Source: Mycetocola saprophilus (GTDB taxonomy: Bacteria > Actinomycetota > Actinomycetes > Actinomycetales > Microbacteriaceae). Taken from it: 56,498 nt of DNA. Every line of letters starts with the position of its first letter. The first letter of the stretch is position 1. Positions 32,238 to 41,443 of this stretch are shown here, piece after piece. The DNA lies in the NCBI RefSeq assembly GCF_000718085.1, contig NZ_JOEC01000006.1, positions 1 through 56,498 on the forward strand, read 5' to 3'. The translations under genes and the position numbers were made by a program. The notes under the pieces are model-generated. The model was not told the origin of the DNA. It did no database searches and saw only the letters and a list, made by a program, of their open reading frames with translations.

Positions 32238-34805
32238 ATGCCTCAAGAAAAACGTACCGGTAGCGGTGTCCTGGGTAGCCTGATGGGCTTCATCGGTCTC
32301 AGCGTCGCCGCGGGGATCCTCGTGACCGCAGCGGTCACCCCCGCCCTCGCCGTGACCGGCATGTCCACCAAGGGTGCGATCAACGCATTCGATGGGCTCC
32401 CGGCTTTCCTGGACATTGATCCGCCGATGGAGCGTACAAACATCTACGCGACCGCCTCGGACGGCAGCCACCAGCTGCTGGCCACCTTCTTCGACCAGAA
32501 CCGCCAGCAGGTGGCTTGGGACGATGTCTCCCAATACTTTAAGGACGCCGCGGTATCCACCGAGGACCCGCGCTTCTACGACCACGGCGGTGTGGACCTG
32601 ATCGGTACCACCCGTGCAGTTCTGTCCAACTTTGTGAAGTCTTCCGGTACCCAGGGTGGATCCTCGATCACCCAGCAGTACGTGAAGAACGTGCTGGTGC
32701 AGAACGCCGAGCAGATCACCAATAAGGAACAGCGCGACGCCGCCTACCAGGATGCGATTCGCCAGACCCCCGAGCGTAAGCTGCGCGAGATGCGCTACTC
32801 GATCGGTGTGGAGCAGAAGTACACCAAGGACCAGATCCTGCTCGGGTACCTCAACATCGCCAACTTCGGTGGTGTCTCCTACGGTGTCGAGGCCGCCTCG
32901 CAGTACTACTTCGGTGTGTCCGCCAAGGATGTCAACATCCAGCAGGCCGCGACGCTGATCGCGACCATCAACGACCCCAACGGTCTGCGAATCGACCGTC
33001 CCGACAGCGAGAAGAACGGCGCGGCCAACGGCTATAAGCTGACCAAGGATCGCCGCGACTACGTCATCGACAAGATGCTCAAGGAGGGGAAGATCACCAA
33101 GGCTCAGCACGATGAGGCCGTGGCGAGCCCCATCGAGCCGAACCTCAAGCCGCCGAGCACCGGATGTCAGGCCGCCGGAAACGCCGGTTACTTCTGTAAC
33201 TACGTGCAGAACATCATCCTGAACAGCCCCGAATTCGGCGTGAGCCTCGATGATCGCCGCGCAACCCTGCGCCGTGGCGGTATGGACGTGTACACCACCC
33301 TCGACCTCGACATCCAGAACGCCGCTCAGGCCGCGATGGACCGTTGGGTTCCCGAGGAGAAGCCCAACGTAGAGCTGGGCGCCGCGGCTTCCACCGTGCA
33401 GCCCGGCACCGGCCGCGTGCTGGCGATGGTTCAGAACAAGACCTTCTCCGAGGACCAGCAGGTGGGCGAATCGAGCCGCTCGCACACCAGCATCAACTAC
33501 AACACCGACTACAACTACGGTGGCTCCAACGGATTCCAGGTGGGTTCGCAGTACAAGGTATTTGTGCTGCTGGACTGGCTGAAGTCCGGCAAGTCGCTCA
33601 ACGACACGGTGGATGCCAGCCGGCAGTCCTACGTCAAATGGGATGACAGCTGTGTTCCAGGCGGGAAGATGACCACGGCACCGTGGAACCCGCAGAACTA
33701 TGACGGCAGTGGCTCGGGCCGGATCACCCCGTATGAGGCGACCCGACGCTCGGTGAACACCGCGTTTGTCAACATGGCCAGCAAGCTGGACCTCTGCGAC
33801 ATCCGCAAGACCGCTCAGTCCCTCGGTGTGCACCGTGCAGACGGTGGCGAGCTCTCCAAGCTGCCCTCCTCGGTCCTCGGTGCAAACGAAATCGCCCCGC
33901 TGACCATGGCCAGCGCGTTCGCGGGAATCGCCGCTCAGGGCAAGTTCTGCACCCCGGTCGCGATCGACAAGATCGTGGGCCCGGGCGGCAAGGACATGGC
34001 CGTGCCGAAGTCCAGCTGCGACCAGGCGGTCACCCCCGAGGTTGCGAACACCGCGGCCTATGCCATGCAGGCGGTATTTGGTCCCGGTGGTACCGCGGCC
34101 AACGCGGTTGTCCCCGGTGCCCCGCAGTTCGGTAAGACCGGTACCGCGGATGACGCGTACGACACCTGGATCACCGGTGGAACCACCAAGGCCGTAACCT
34201 CGTTCTGGATCGGTAACGTGCAGGGTATGCCCGGCACCGGACGGAAGTCGTCGATGTATAACGTGCAGGCAAACGGAACCAGCGCCTTCCAGGCCAAGTT
34301 CCGGGCGTTCGCCGGAATCACCACCGCCACGATTGGCAAGTTCGGTGGAGACGCCTTCCCGAAGCCCGATGCCTCGCTGACCAAGACCCAGCAGAGCCCC
34401 GTGCCGGATGTGAGTGGCCAGAGCGTCGCCGACGCGACCGCGGCGCTGACCGCCGCCGGATTCAACGTCCAGGTGGGTGACCCCACGCTCTCGAGCGTCG
34501 CCGCCGGCATGGTGGCGGGCACCGACCCGGCCGCCGGAACCAACGTTTCGACCGGCAACACGATCACCATCCGTCCCAGCGACGGCACCGGTAAGAGTGT
34601 TCCGGATCTCTCGAATATGACCGGTGATCAGGCGAAGTCGGCCCTTCAGGGTCTCGGCTTTACCAGCGTGGATCAGAAGTGTGTGGCCGACCCGGCCGCA
34701 CAACCCGGTGATGGCAAGGTGACCGCGCAGGTCCCCGCCGCCAACACGATGGTGAACCCGGCAAACACGCCGGCCTCCATTACCGTAACCAAGCAGAGCT
34801 GCTAG
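32238..34805 (+). CDS. Class A penicillin-binding protein with PASTA domains (PonA2 type)
   Basis: An 855-residue bifunctional peptidoglycan synthase. A short cytoplasmic part and one membrane helix (about 9-40) precede the glycosyltransferase domain with catalytic Glu109 (STEDPRFYDHGG) and GGSSITQQYVKN. The transpeptidase domain has S437-Q-Y-K440, S505-V-N507 and K633-T-G635. Two C-terminal PASTA repeats begin VPDVSGQSVADA and VPDLSNMTGDQA. Start choice: ATG 32238 fits a leaderless start; ATG 32217 is an alternative adding seven residues. It is followed 14 bp later by a metallophosphoesterase, the same pair as mycobacterial ponA2-Rv3683. Confidence 0.94.
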   Translation: MPQEKRTGSGVLGSLMGFIGLSVAAGILVTAAVTPALAVTGMSTKGAINAFDGLPAFLDIDPPMERTNIYATASDGSHQLLATFFDQNRQQVAWDDVSQYFKDAAVSTEDPRFYDHGGVDLIGTTRAVLSNFVKSSGTQGGSSITQQYVKNVLVQNAEQITNKEQRDAAYQDAIRQTPERKLREMRYSIGVEQKYTKDQILLGYLNIANFGGVSYGVEAASQYYFGVSAKDVNIQQAATLIATINDPNGLRIDRPDSEKNGAANGYKLTKDRRDYVIDKMLKEGKITKAQHDEAVASPIEPNLKPPSTGCQAAGNAGYFCNYVQNIILNSPEFGVSLDDRRATLRRGGMDVYTTLDLDIQNAAQAAMDRWVPEEKPNVELGAAASTVQPGTGRVLAMVQNKTFSEDQQVGESSRSHTSINYNTDYNYGGSNGFQVGSQYKVFVLLDWLKSGKSLNDTVDASRQSYVKWDDSCVPGGKMTTAPWNPQNYDGSGSGRITPYEATRRSVNTAFVNMASKLDLCDIRKTAQSLGVHRADGGELSKLPSSVLGANEIAPLTMASAFAGIAAQGKFCTPVAIDKIVGPGGKDMAVPKSSCDQAVTPEVANTAAYAMQAVFGPGGTAANAVVPGAPQFGKTGTADDAYDTWITGGTTKAVTSFWIGNVQGMPGTGRKSSMYNVQANGTSAFQAKFRAFAGITTATIGKFGGDAFPKPDASLTKTQQSPVPDVSGQSVADATAALTAAGFNVQVGDPTLSSVAAGMVAGTDPAAGTNVSTGNTITIRPSDGTGKSVPDLSNMTGDQAKSALQGLGFTSVDQKCVADPAAQPGDGKVTAQVPAANTMVNPANTPASITVTKQSC

Positions 34806-34819
34806 CAAGGAGCACCCCG

Positions 34820-35779
34820 ATGGCCCGACGGACCGGCAGAATTACTCCCCTGGTGGGGGTGTTGGCCGTCGCGGCCGCGGGGTGTTTTGCGTGGGCAAGC
34901 CTGATCGAGCGGCGCATGTTCACGCTGCGTCGAGTCGAGGTTCCGGTGCTTCCGGCGGGGAGCGACCCGATCCGGATCCTGCACCTCTCGGATCTCCACA
35001 TGGCACCCTGGCAGCGCGATAAGCAGGCCTGGGTCCGCTCGCTGGCCGCCGAACAGCCCGACCTGGTGGTGGACACCGGGGACAACCTCGGTCACGCCGA
35101 CGGCATTCGCGGAATCGAACTGGCCTTTGCCGAGTTTGGGGGCGTCCCCGGCGTCTACGTCAACGGATCCAACGACTACTACGGTCCGGTTCGGAAGAAC
35201 TGGCTGCGGTATTTCCGCGGCCCCTCCTCCTCCGGTGCCTCCGCCCCCCGCCGCTCGAAGGACCTCGATATCCCGCGACTGGAGCGCTTCTTCACCGACG
35301 CGCTGGGGTGGCGCTCGCTCAACAACCGGGTGGATGAGATCACCATTCGCGGAACCAGGATCGGGTTCTTCGGGGTTGATGATCCGCATATCGGACGGGA
35401 CCGGCTCGATCTGCTCACCGGACTGCTGGACGGGCAGGAAGACGCGGACTCCTTCGAGTCCGAGGCCTCGGCCCCCGCGCTACGCATCGGCGTCGCTCAT
35501 GCCCCGTATCAGCGGGTGCTGAACTCGTATGTGACCCACGGGGCCGACGTGATCCTGGCCGGCCACACCCACGGCGGACAGGTGTGTGTGCCGGGTGTGG
35601 GTGCCCTGGTGACCAACTGCGATATCCCGCGGCGCCAGGTCAAGGGGCTAAGCCTCTGGCGACACGCATTCCGCAGCGCCTACCTCAACGTCTCGGCGGG
35701 CCTGGGCACCTCGATCTACGCCCCCGTGCGCTTTGCCTGCCGCCCCGAAGCCACCCTGGTGACCCTGGTTCCCCGCTAG
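34820..35779 (+). CDS. Membrane-anchored calcineurin-like metallophosphoesterase (Rv3683-like)
   Basis: A 319-residue protein with an N-terminal membrane helix (about 9-29) and a YkuE-type phosphoesterase domain. Metal motifs are D58-L-H60, DTGD (Asp88), G116-S-N-D119 in place of GNHD, AHAP (His227) and GHTHGG (His249, His251). The Asn in place of the usual catalytic His of GNHD is, as I recall, shared with the mycobacterial relative. AAGGAG 8 nt before the ATG. It is in one operon with the PBP gene, so a role in cell-wall lipid or lipoteichoic metabolism is likely but unproven. Confidence 0.9.
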   Translation: MARRTGRITPLVGVLAVAAAGCFAWASLIERRMFTLRRVEVPVLPAGSDPIRILHLSDLHMAPWQRDKQAWVRSLAAEQPDLVVDTGDNLGHADGIRGIELAFAEFGGVPGVYVNGSNDYYGPVRKNWLRYFRGPSSSGASAPRRSKDLDIPRLERFFTDALGWRSLNNRVDEITIRGTRIGFFGVDDPHIGRDRLDLLTGLLDGQEDADSFESEASAPALRIGVAHAPYQRVLNSYVTHGADVILAGHTHGGQVCVPGVGALVTNCDIPRRQVKGLSLWRHAFRSAYLNVSAGLGTSIYAPVRFACRPEATLVTLVPR

Positions 35780-35798
35780 GCTTCCCCGGCGTCTCAGA

Positions 35799-35846
35799 CA
35801 CGCACACAGCCGCCCACACAAACGTGTGTGGGCGGCTGTGTGCGTG
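35799..35846. terminator. Terminator, 21-bp stem
   Basis: A perfect 21-bp stem built of CA/GT repeats (35799-35819 with 35826-35846) with a 6-nt loop, 20 bp after the phosphoesterase stop. Confidence 0.88.
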
Positions 35847-35950
35847 TGGGGCCCCGGCCTGCAGGGCGGGAGGAGGTCGCCGGCAAGTGAGCCACCGTTG
35901 CGTAGCGCGTAGTTATGCGCGGACCCTCGCATCCGCGGGAAGACTCCGGG

Positions 35951-35987
35951 CAAAACAAAAGCCGGTCAGATTTCTCTGACCGGCTTT
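35951..35987 (-). terminator. Intrinsic terminator of tRNA-Pro
   Basis: A 13-bp stem (35958-35970 with 35975-35987), loop TTTC, followed on the minus strand by TTTTGTTTTG. Confidence 0.88.
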
Positions 35988-36001
35988 GATGTTTCCATCT
36001 G

Positions 36002-36075
<74 letters not shown>

Positions 36076-36174
36076 ATGGTGATCTTGCGACCTCTATTAG
36101 AGTACCTGATTTTCGCCCGGAGTTTGACCACGGCCCCCTCAACCGGCTTTTTTTTACCGTGTTTCCGCGGTTTT

Positions 36175-36210
36175 CCGGCGTGCACACCCCCGGGGGAATG
36201 TGCACGCCGG
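36175..36210 (-). terminator. Terminator hairpin after the thiamine operon
   Basis: CCGGCGTGCACA pairs with TGTGCACGCCGG (12 bp), with an inner CCCCC/GGGGG. It lies 6 bp beyond the thiD-tenA stop. No U tract follows on the minus strand. Confidence 0.7.
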
Positions 36211-36215
36211 GTGTG

Positions 36216-37799
36216 TCATTCGGCGTGTCCGGGAAGCGCCCGGGCCTCGAGCGGGGCGGCAAAGAATGCAACCTCATGAGCCGAGGCTCGCTCAAAGGCC
36301 TCGAACATGCGCGCCCGGGTATCCGGATCGGCCCGCCGCACGGCCTCCCCCACAAATCCGATGGCCAACCGGGTGGAGCGGGCGAACGCCTCATCGGCGT
36401 AGGTTTCCAGCCAACTTGCGTAGGGGTGCGCGGGATGGGACTGCGCCACCAGGCGACTCCCGATGTCCTGGTAGAGCCAGTAGCAGGGCAGCACCGCGGC
36501 GATGATCACCGCGTAGTCCCCGCGGGCGGCGGCCGCCAGCAGGTGATCCACATAGGCGATGGTCGCGGGGGCGGGCGGGGTGTTAAACACCTCGTCCTCG
36601 GGCAGCCAGCCCTGGTGCAGCTGCAGCTCGGCGGCGATCGCCCCGTTGGCCCCGGCCGCCCAGAACGCCTGCTCCTCAGGGGTCGGCGCGAGCCTGGAGG
36701 CCTCGGCAAGCACCCGCGAGTAGTCCCGCAGGTAGAGTGCATCCTGGGCCAGGTACCAGGTAAAGGCGTCGCGATCGAGGGTACCCGCGCCCAGCCGCTC
36801 GACAAACGGGAGCGTGTTGGCGCGGTGCCGGATCGGGGCGATGGCCCGCCACCACAGATCGAGATGTTCCTCGGCCGTGCGCTCGGTAGTCAGGCCGCCG
36901 CGGGACCAGAGTCCGGCGAAGTGGGAGATCGGGCCGTGGCCGGTGCCCACGTGCAGCGAATCGGCGTGGTCGATCGACTCGGTCAGCCAGCGCTTCACCT
37001 CGGCGATGGCCTCGAGCCAGTCTCCGCCCGCGGCGATGCGGGTCGCCAGCGCCGCCGAGAGCGAGCATCCGGTCCCGTGGGTGTTATCGGTCCGGATGCG
37101 TGCCCCGGCAAACTCCACGACCCGCAGGCCGCCGGGAATGCTGCCCGAGGCGTCCACCAGGGCGTCGGGGGCGGTCTCACCCTCCAGATGTCCACCCTTG
37201 GCGAGTACCCTGACCGCATAGCGCTCGGAAACCCGTTCCGCCTGGGCCAGGACATCTTCCCACGTGGTGGCCACCGGTTCCTCGGCCAGGATCGCCAGCT
37301 CGGGGATGTTGGGGGTGATCAGATGCGCCCGCGACAGCAGGCCGCGCAGCGCGGCCTCGGCGTCGGCCGCCAGGAGCCGGTCCCCGCTGGTTGCGATCAT
37401 CACCGGATCGAGCACCACGAGGGGCGGTTTGACCGCATCCAGCCAGCGGGTGACGGTGTCGATCACCGCCGCGTCGCCAAGCATCCCGATCTTGACCGCG
37501 TCGATCACCACATCATCCGACACGGCATCCAGCTGCTCCCGGAGGAAGGTCACGGGCGGCACGTGCACGCCGCGCACACCCCGGGTGTTCTGGGCTACCA
37601 GCGCGGTGACCACGGCCATCCCGAACCCGCCATTGGCGGCGATGGATTTGAGGTCGGCCTGGATCCCGGCACCGCCGGTGGGATCGGTGCCGGCGATCGA
37701 GAGCACCCTGACCGGACCGGAGACGTCCGGGTGCGCCCCGGCGGTACCCGGGACAACGCGCGAAACTTCCGGAAACACGCGCGCCGCATCCGCGCTCAT
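36216..37799 (-). CDS. thiD: Fused HMP/HMP-P kinase and thiaminase II
   Basis: A 527-residue fusion. The ThiD half (about 30-285) phosphorylates hydroxymethylpyrimidine twice: GTDPTGGAGIQADLK, VLDPVMIATSGDRLL and the DNTHGTGCSLSAAL anion hole with its catalytic Cys. The TenA half (about 300-520) salvages thiamine breakdown products: LAQDALYLRDYSRVLAEA and LPCYWLYQDIG with the nucleophilic Cys. ThiD-TenA fusions are known in actinobacteria. The first 29 residues are a Val/Pro-rich extension. The ATG overlaps the thiE stop (ATGA). Last gene of the riboswitch-controlled operon. Confidence 0.94.
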   Translation of the reverse strand: MSADAARVFPEVSRVVPGTAGAHPDVSGPVRVLSIAGTDPTGGAGIQADLKSIAANGGFGMAVVTALVAQNTRGVRGVHVPPVTFLREQLDAVSDDVVIDAVKIGMLGDAAVIDTVTRWLDAVKPPLVVLDPVMIATSGDRLLAADAEAALRGLLSRAHLITPNIPELAILAEEPVATTWEDVLAQAERVSERYAVRVLAKGGHLEGETAPDALVDASGSIPGGLRVVEFAGARIRTDNTHGTGCSLSAALATRIAAGGDWLEAIAEVKRWLTESIDHADSLHVGTGHGPISHFAGLWSRGGLTTERTAEEHLDLWWRAIAPIRHRANTLPFVERLGAGTLDRDAFTWYLAQDALYLRDYSRVLAEASRLAPTPEEQAFWAAGANGAIAAELQLHQGWLPEDEVFNTPPAPATIAYVDHLLAAAARGDYAVIIAAVLPCYWLYQDIGSRLVAQSHPAHPYASWLETYADEAFARSTRLAIGFVGEAVRRADPDTRARMFEAFERASAHEVAFFAAPLEARALPGHAE

Positions 37800-38458
37800 G
37801 CCTGAGCTCCGTTCCAGGCGGCGCGCAGCTCGCGGGCCGCGGCATCGGGATCCGGCACGGCACAGATCGCCGAGACCAGCGCCGCCCCGGCCAGGCCCGC
37901 GGCTCGAAGGATCGGCAGGTCGGCGGCGCGCAGACCGCCGATTGCCACCGCGGGCAGCGACGACGCGGCAGCCAGGCGGGCGACCGCCTCGTGACCGAGC
38001 CCATCCGGCGCATCGGCCTTGGTGGTTGTGTTGTGCAGCGGGCCGATGCCGATGTGATCCACCACGCCCGAGGCCGCCGCGGCCGCGATTTCCTCGGGGG
38101 TGCTGGCCGAGAGGCCGAGGACCGCATCGGTCCCGATCAGCGAGCGGATCGCCGTGACCGGCAGATCGCCCTGGCCCACGTGAACACCGGACACCCGCGC
38201 CGCCCGAACCCGCGCGGCCAGGAACACGTCCACCCGGTCGTTCACGATCAGGGCCACATGCGTCGGCAGCGCTCCCGCCAGGGCCTCCACATAGGCCAGA
38301 AAGTCTCGGGCCGAGGCGTCCTTCTCCCGCACCTGCACGGTGTTGACTCCCCCGGCAACCGCCGCCAGGACGCCGCCCACGGGGTCGTGTCCGGCCGCGC
38401 GCAGCTGACCGGTGTCGGTCACCAGGTAGACCGAGAGGTCGGGCCGTGGCAGGCTCAT
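37796..38458 (-). CDS. thiE: Thiamine-phosphate synthase
   Basis: A 220-residue TIM barrel that joins HMP-PP and thiazole phosphate. [20 protein letters not shown] carries the pyrophosphate-binding Lys, then [25 protein letters not shown], and [18 protein letters not shown]. The start ATG at 38456-38458 overlaps the thiM stop (ATGA); the longer frame would be out of register with coding in thiM. Confidence 0.95.
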   Translation of the reverse strand: MSLPRPDLSVYLVTDTGQLRAAGHDPVGGVLAAVAGGVNTVQVREKDASARDFLAYVEALAGALPTHVALIVNDRVDVFLAARVRAARVSGVHVGQGDLPVTAIRSLIGTDAVLGLSASTPEEIAAAAASGVVDHIGIGPLHNTTTKADAPDGLGHEAVARLAAASSLPAVAIGGLRAADLPILRAAGLAGAALVSAICAVPDPDAAARELRAAWNGAQA

Positions 38459-39264
38459 GCGATCACCATCCGGGCGGCGATGTGCTCGGCCCGGACCTCG
38501 TCCAGGGCATCCAGGAAGGCGATCTGGAAGCTCCCCGGTCGCGGTGCGCGCTCGGCCGCCAGCTCGGCGGCAATGTTGTAGGTGCTGACCGCGGCGACCG
38601 CGGCCACCATGGGATCCTCGTCCACGGCGGCAAAGGCGGCCAGGACCGCGCCCAGCGCGCATCCACCCCCGGTAATCCGGGTCTGCAGGACGTGGCCGTT
38701 GGACAGGCGCACGGTGCGCTCCCCGTCGGTAATCAGGTCGGTGGGCCCGGAGACCGCGAGGACCCCGCCGGTGCGTCGGGCGAGCGATACCGCGGCATCC
38801 AGGGCGCTCTCGACCCCGTCGGTCGCGTCCACACCGCGGCCCCCGGCCCCGGCCTCGGCCAGCGCCAGAATCTCCGAGGCGTTTCCGCGGACGATGGTGG
38901 GGCGCAGCTCGCGCAGTTCCAGCGCGAGCGCCGTACGCACCGGCAGCGCGCCGATTGCGACCGGATCAAGCACCCACGGGGTACCCGCCTCGTTTGCCGC
39001 GGCCACGGCCTCCCGGGCCGCCTCGCACTGCTCGGGCACCGGGGTTCCGAGGTTGATCAGCAGGCCCTGGGCGATCCGGGCAAACGGCCCGGCCTCGCCG
39101 ACGATGTCACACATCGCCGGGGCCGCCCCGAGCGCCAGCAGCGCGTTGGCGGTGAAATTGGTGACCACCGCATTGGTGATGCTCTGCACGAGCGGCGCGG
39201 TTACACGCACCCGCTCCAGGGCGGTCTGGGTCTGGGAAATAAGGTTTTCTGGCGTGCGCGACAT
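38455..39264 (-). CDS. thiM: Hydroxyethylthiazole kinase
   Basis: A 269-residue ribokinase-fold enzyme that salvages the thiazole half of thiamine. Motifs: [26 protein letters not shown] near the start, [21 protein letters not shown] and [13 protein letters not shown] with the catalytic Cys. Of two close ATGs I choose the inner one (39262-39264), because GAAGGG directly abuts the outer ATG and is 9 nt from the inner. That GAAGGG is part of the TPP riboswitch. Confidence 0.94.
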   Translation of the reverse strand: MSRTPENLISQTQTALERVRVTAPLVQSITNAVVTNFTANALLALGAAPAMCDIVGEAGPFARIAQGLLINLGTPVPEQCEAAREAVAAANEAGTPWVLDPVAIGALPVRTALALELRELRPTIVRGNASEILALAEAGAGGRGVDATDGVESALDAAVSLARRTGGVLAVSGPTDLITDGERTVRLSNGHVLQTRITGGGCALGAVLAAFAAVDEDPMVAAVAAVSTYNIAAELAAERAPRPGSFQIAFLDALDEVRAEHIAARMVIA

Positions 39265-39267
39265 GCG

Positions 39268-39345
39268 CGACATCCCTTCGCTAGTACGAGCTAGATCAGG
39301 TTCGACGGGTGTAATCTCAGCCTCGAAGGGCACCCCGTGTCACGT
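39268..39345 (-). promoter_or_regulatory. TPP riboswitch (THI element)
   Basis: On the minus strand the leader reads GGGGTGCCC, a compact P3, GGCTGAGATTACACCCG, GAACCTGATCTAG and finally TAGCGAAGGGA: the conserved order of the thiamine pyrophosphate aptamer. The closing GAAGGG is also the only ribosome site of thiM, so ligand binding would hide it directly. It controls thiM-thiE-thiD/tenA. Confidence 0.95.
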
Positions 39346-39404
39346 GGTTTTCGGGTGTCACGCTATCACACCCGGCCGGGTTCCCGGCGAATCGCGCGGG
39401 CCGC

Positions 39405-40730
39405 CTAGCGGCGTCCCAGGCCGTGATAGGCCCAGCCCGCGCCGCGCCAGGCGGCGCGATCCAGGCAGTTGCGCCCATCGATCACGATCGGCGCGTCCAC
39501 CAGGGCCGCGGCGGCCACCGGATCGAGGTTTCTGAAGTCGGACCACTCGGTGAGCACCAGCACCAGCTCGGCACCGCGCAGGGCCGTCTCGGCATCGAAC
39601 ACGAAGTTCAGCTCGGGCGCGTGGCGACGGGCCGTTTCGACCGCCTGCGGATCGGTGGCGGTGACCACCGCACCCCGTGCGGCCAGCCGGGTCGCGATAT
39701 CGAGTGCCGGCGAATCCCGGACATCATCGCTATCGGGTTTGAAGGCCAACCCCAAGACCGTGATCCGGCGCCCATCCAGGTCACCCAGGATCGCCTCGGC
39801 TCGCTCGACCACGTGATCGCGGCGACGCAGGTTGATGGCGTCCACCTCGGCGAGGAAGCCCAGCGACTCCCCCACCCCGAGCTCATTGGCCCGAGCCGAG
39901 AACGCGCGAATATCCTTGGGCAGGCAGCCGCCACCGAAACCGATGCCGGCGCGCAGGAAGCGCGAGCCGATGCGGTTGTCGTACCCGATCGCTGTGGCCA
40001 GGTCGCTCACGTCTCCGCCGGTCACATCGGCGATCTCGGCCATCGCGTTGATAAACGAAATTTTGGTCGCCAGGAACGCATTGGCGGCGACCTTGACCAG
40101 CTCGGCGGTGGCAAAGTCGGTGACGACGAGCGGGGTTCCGGCACCCAGGGCGTCGGCGTACACCTCGTCCAGCAGCTCGCGACCGGGGGCGCTCACGCTG
40201 GTGCCCTCACGGACCAGGCTCTCGGCGGCGAACCCGTACACCAGGCGGTCCGGCCGCAGGGTGTCCTGAACAGCAAAGCCCTCACGCAGAAACTCGGGGT
40301 TCCAGGCGAGTTCGGCCCCGCGCGCGCGCACGCGGGCAACCAGGGTTTCGGCGGTGCCCACGGGGACGGTGGACTTGCCCACCACCAGATCGCCCGGGGA
40401 GAGCCGGGGCAGCAGGGTGTCCAGGGCCGCGTGGAGATAGCTCAGATCCGCGGCGCCACCATCGGCGGCCTGCGGGGTGCCCACACCCAGGAAGTGCACG
40501 CGGGCCTCGCGAAGCAGCTCGGGATCGGTGGTGAACCGCAGGTTCCCGCTTGCCCCGGCCGCGGCGAGCAGCTCGGGCAGCCCGGGCTCGTAGAAGGGCG
40601 CCCGGCCGGCGGCCAACGAGGCAATCTTCTCGCTGTCCACGTCCAGGCCGATCACCTCGTGGCCGAGGGTTGCCATCGCGGCGGCGTGAACCGCGCCCAG
40701 GTATCCGCATCCGATAACCGAAATCTTCAT
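39405..40730 (-). CDS. ugd: UDP-glucose 6-dehydrogenase
   Basis: A 441-residue enzyme oxidising UDP-glucose to UDP-glucuronate for surface polysaccharides. The N-terminal Rossmann motif is GCGYLG (7-12). Glu149 is in WNPEFLREG, Lys213 in AELVKVAANAFLATK, and the catalytic Cys269 in GFGGGCLPKD. The C-terminal domain has LGLAFKPDSDDVRDSPAL. The ATG overlaps the tdk stop (ATGA), an unusual pairing with a nucleoside kinase. A weak hairpin (39353-39373) follows the gene. Confidence 0.95.
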   Translation of the reverse strand: MKISVIGCGYLGAVHAAAMATLGHEVIGLDVDSEKIASLAAGRAPFYEPGLPELLAAAGASGNLRFTTDPELLREARVHFLGVGTPQAADGGAADLSYLHAALDTLLPRLSPGDLVVGKSTVPVGTAETLVARVRARGAELAWNPEFLREGFAVQDTLRPDRLVYGFAAESLVREGTSVSAPGRELLDEVYADALGAGTPLVVTDFATAELVKVAANAFLATKISFINAMAEIADVTGGDVSDLATAIGYDNRIGSRFLRAGIGFGGGCLPKDIRAFSARANELGVGESLGFLAEVDAINLRRRDHVVERAEAILGDLDGRRITVLGLAFKPDSDDVRDSPALDIATRLAARGAVVTATDPQAVETARRHAPELNFVFDAETALRGAELVLVLTEWSDFRNLDPVAAAALVDAPIVIDGRNCLDRAAWRGAGWAYHGLGRR

Positions 40731-41353
40731 CGGCCCAGCTCCGTTTCGTTCAGCTCACGTACGAGAGTGGGCATCTTGCCGCCGCACTCGGTGAGATAGC
40801 AGTTTCCGCACAGGGATTCGTAGCCGGCCTCGGTGCCGTCGATCACCACCTGCTCGCCGGAAAAGACAAAGCGACCATTCTCGATCCGCGCGTTAAAGAG
40901 CGCCTTGCGCCCGCAGCGGCAGATGGTCTTGAGCTCCTCGATGCTGTGCGCAATCTCCAACAGCCGACGCGAGCCGGGGAAGGCCACGGTCTGGAAGTCG
41001 GTGCGGATGCCGTAGGCGAGCACCGGGACGTCCTCGAGCAGCGCGATCTCCAGCAGGGCATCGATCTGCGCGGTTTCCAGGAACTGGGCCTCATCCACCA
41101 GCAGCGCGTGGACGGGTTCGGCCCCGCGCGCGCGGGCAAACAGCTCGTGCACGTCGGTGCCCCCACCGATCAGGAAATCGGTCTGCCGACTCACACCCAG
41201 ACGGCTGCTAATCGCGCCATCGGCCTTGGTGTCGATGCCGGGCTTTGCCAACAACACACGGTGCCCGCGCTCCTCATAGTTGAATGCGGCCTGCAGCAGG
41301 GCGGTGCTCTTACCCGAGTTCATCGCCCCGTAGCGGAAATACAGTTTCGCCAT
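40727..41353 (-). CDS. tdk: Thymidine kinase (type II)
   Basis: A 208-residue enzyme phosphorylating thymidine. P-loop GAMNSGKST (9-17), Walker B VDEAQFL at about 86-92, and a zinc lasso with CRC (about 144-146) and CGNC (about 182-185). No Shine-Dalgarno; TAGACT lies six nucleotides before the ATG, predicting a leaderless mRNA. The last bases overlap ugd. Confidence 0.95.
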   Translation of the reverse strand: MAKLYFRYGAMNSGKSTALLQAAFNYEERGHRVLLAKPGIDTKADGAISSRLGVSRQTDFLIGGGTDVHELFARARGAEPVHALLVDEAQFLETAQIDALLEIALLEDVPVLAYGIRTDFQTVAFPGSRRLLEIAHSIEELKTICRCGRKALFNARIENGRFVFSGEQVVIDGTEAGYESLCGNCYLTECGGKMPTLVRELNETELGR

Positions 41354-41359
41354 TCGACC

Positions 41360-41365
41360 AGTCTA
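41360..41365 (-). promoter_or_regulatory. Predicted -10 element of tdk (leaderless)
   Basis: Minus-strand TAGACT, six nucleotides (GGTCGA), then ATG. The 15-bp hairpin at 41366-41398 abuts its upstream side, where the -35 should be. Confidence 0.5.
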
Positions 41366-41398
41366 AGCGAGCCGGGGCATACGATGCCCCGGCTCGCT
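41366..41398. terminator. Terminator hairpin abutting the tdk promoter
   Basis: A 15-bp perfect stem with loop ACG. It would stop read-through from mqo just before the tdk -10. Confidence 0.75.
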
Positions 41399-41412
41399 CA
41401 CAGCGTTGCATG

Positions 41413-41435
41413 GTGGGGCGTCGAAAGCGCCCCAC
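41413..41435 (-). terminator. Terminator hairpin of mqo
   Basis: GTGGGGCG and CGCCCCAC form an 8-bp stem with a 7-nt loop, 9 bp past the mqo stop. Confidence 0.7.
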
Positions 41436-41443
41436 ACACCCGC

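Noticed and set aside
32211..34808. 865-residue open frame opposite the PBP gene
   Set aside because: Antisense shadow of a GC-rich gene with clear active-site motifs on the other strand.
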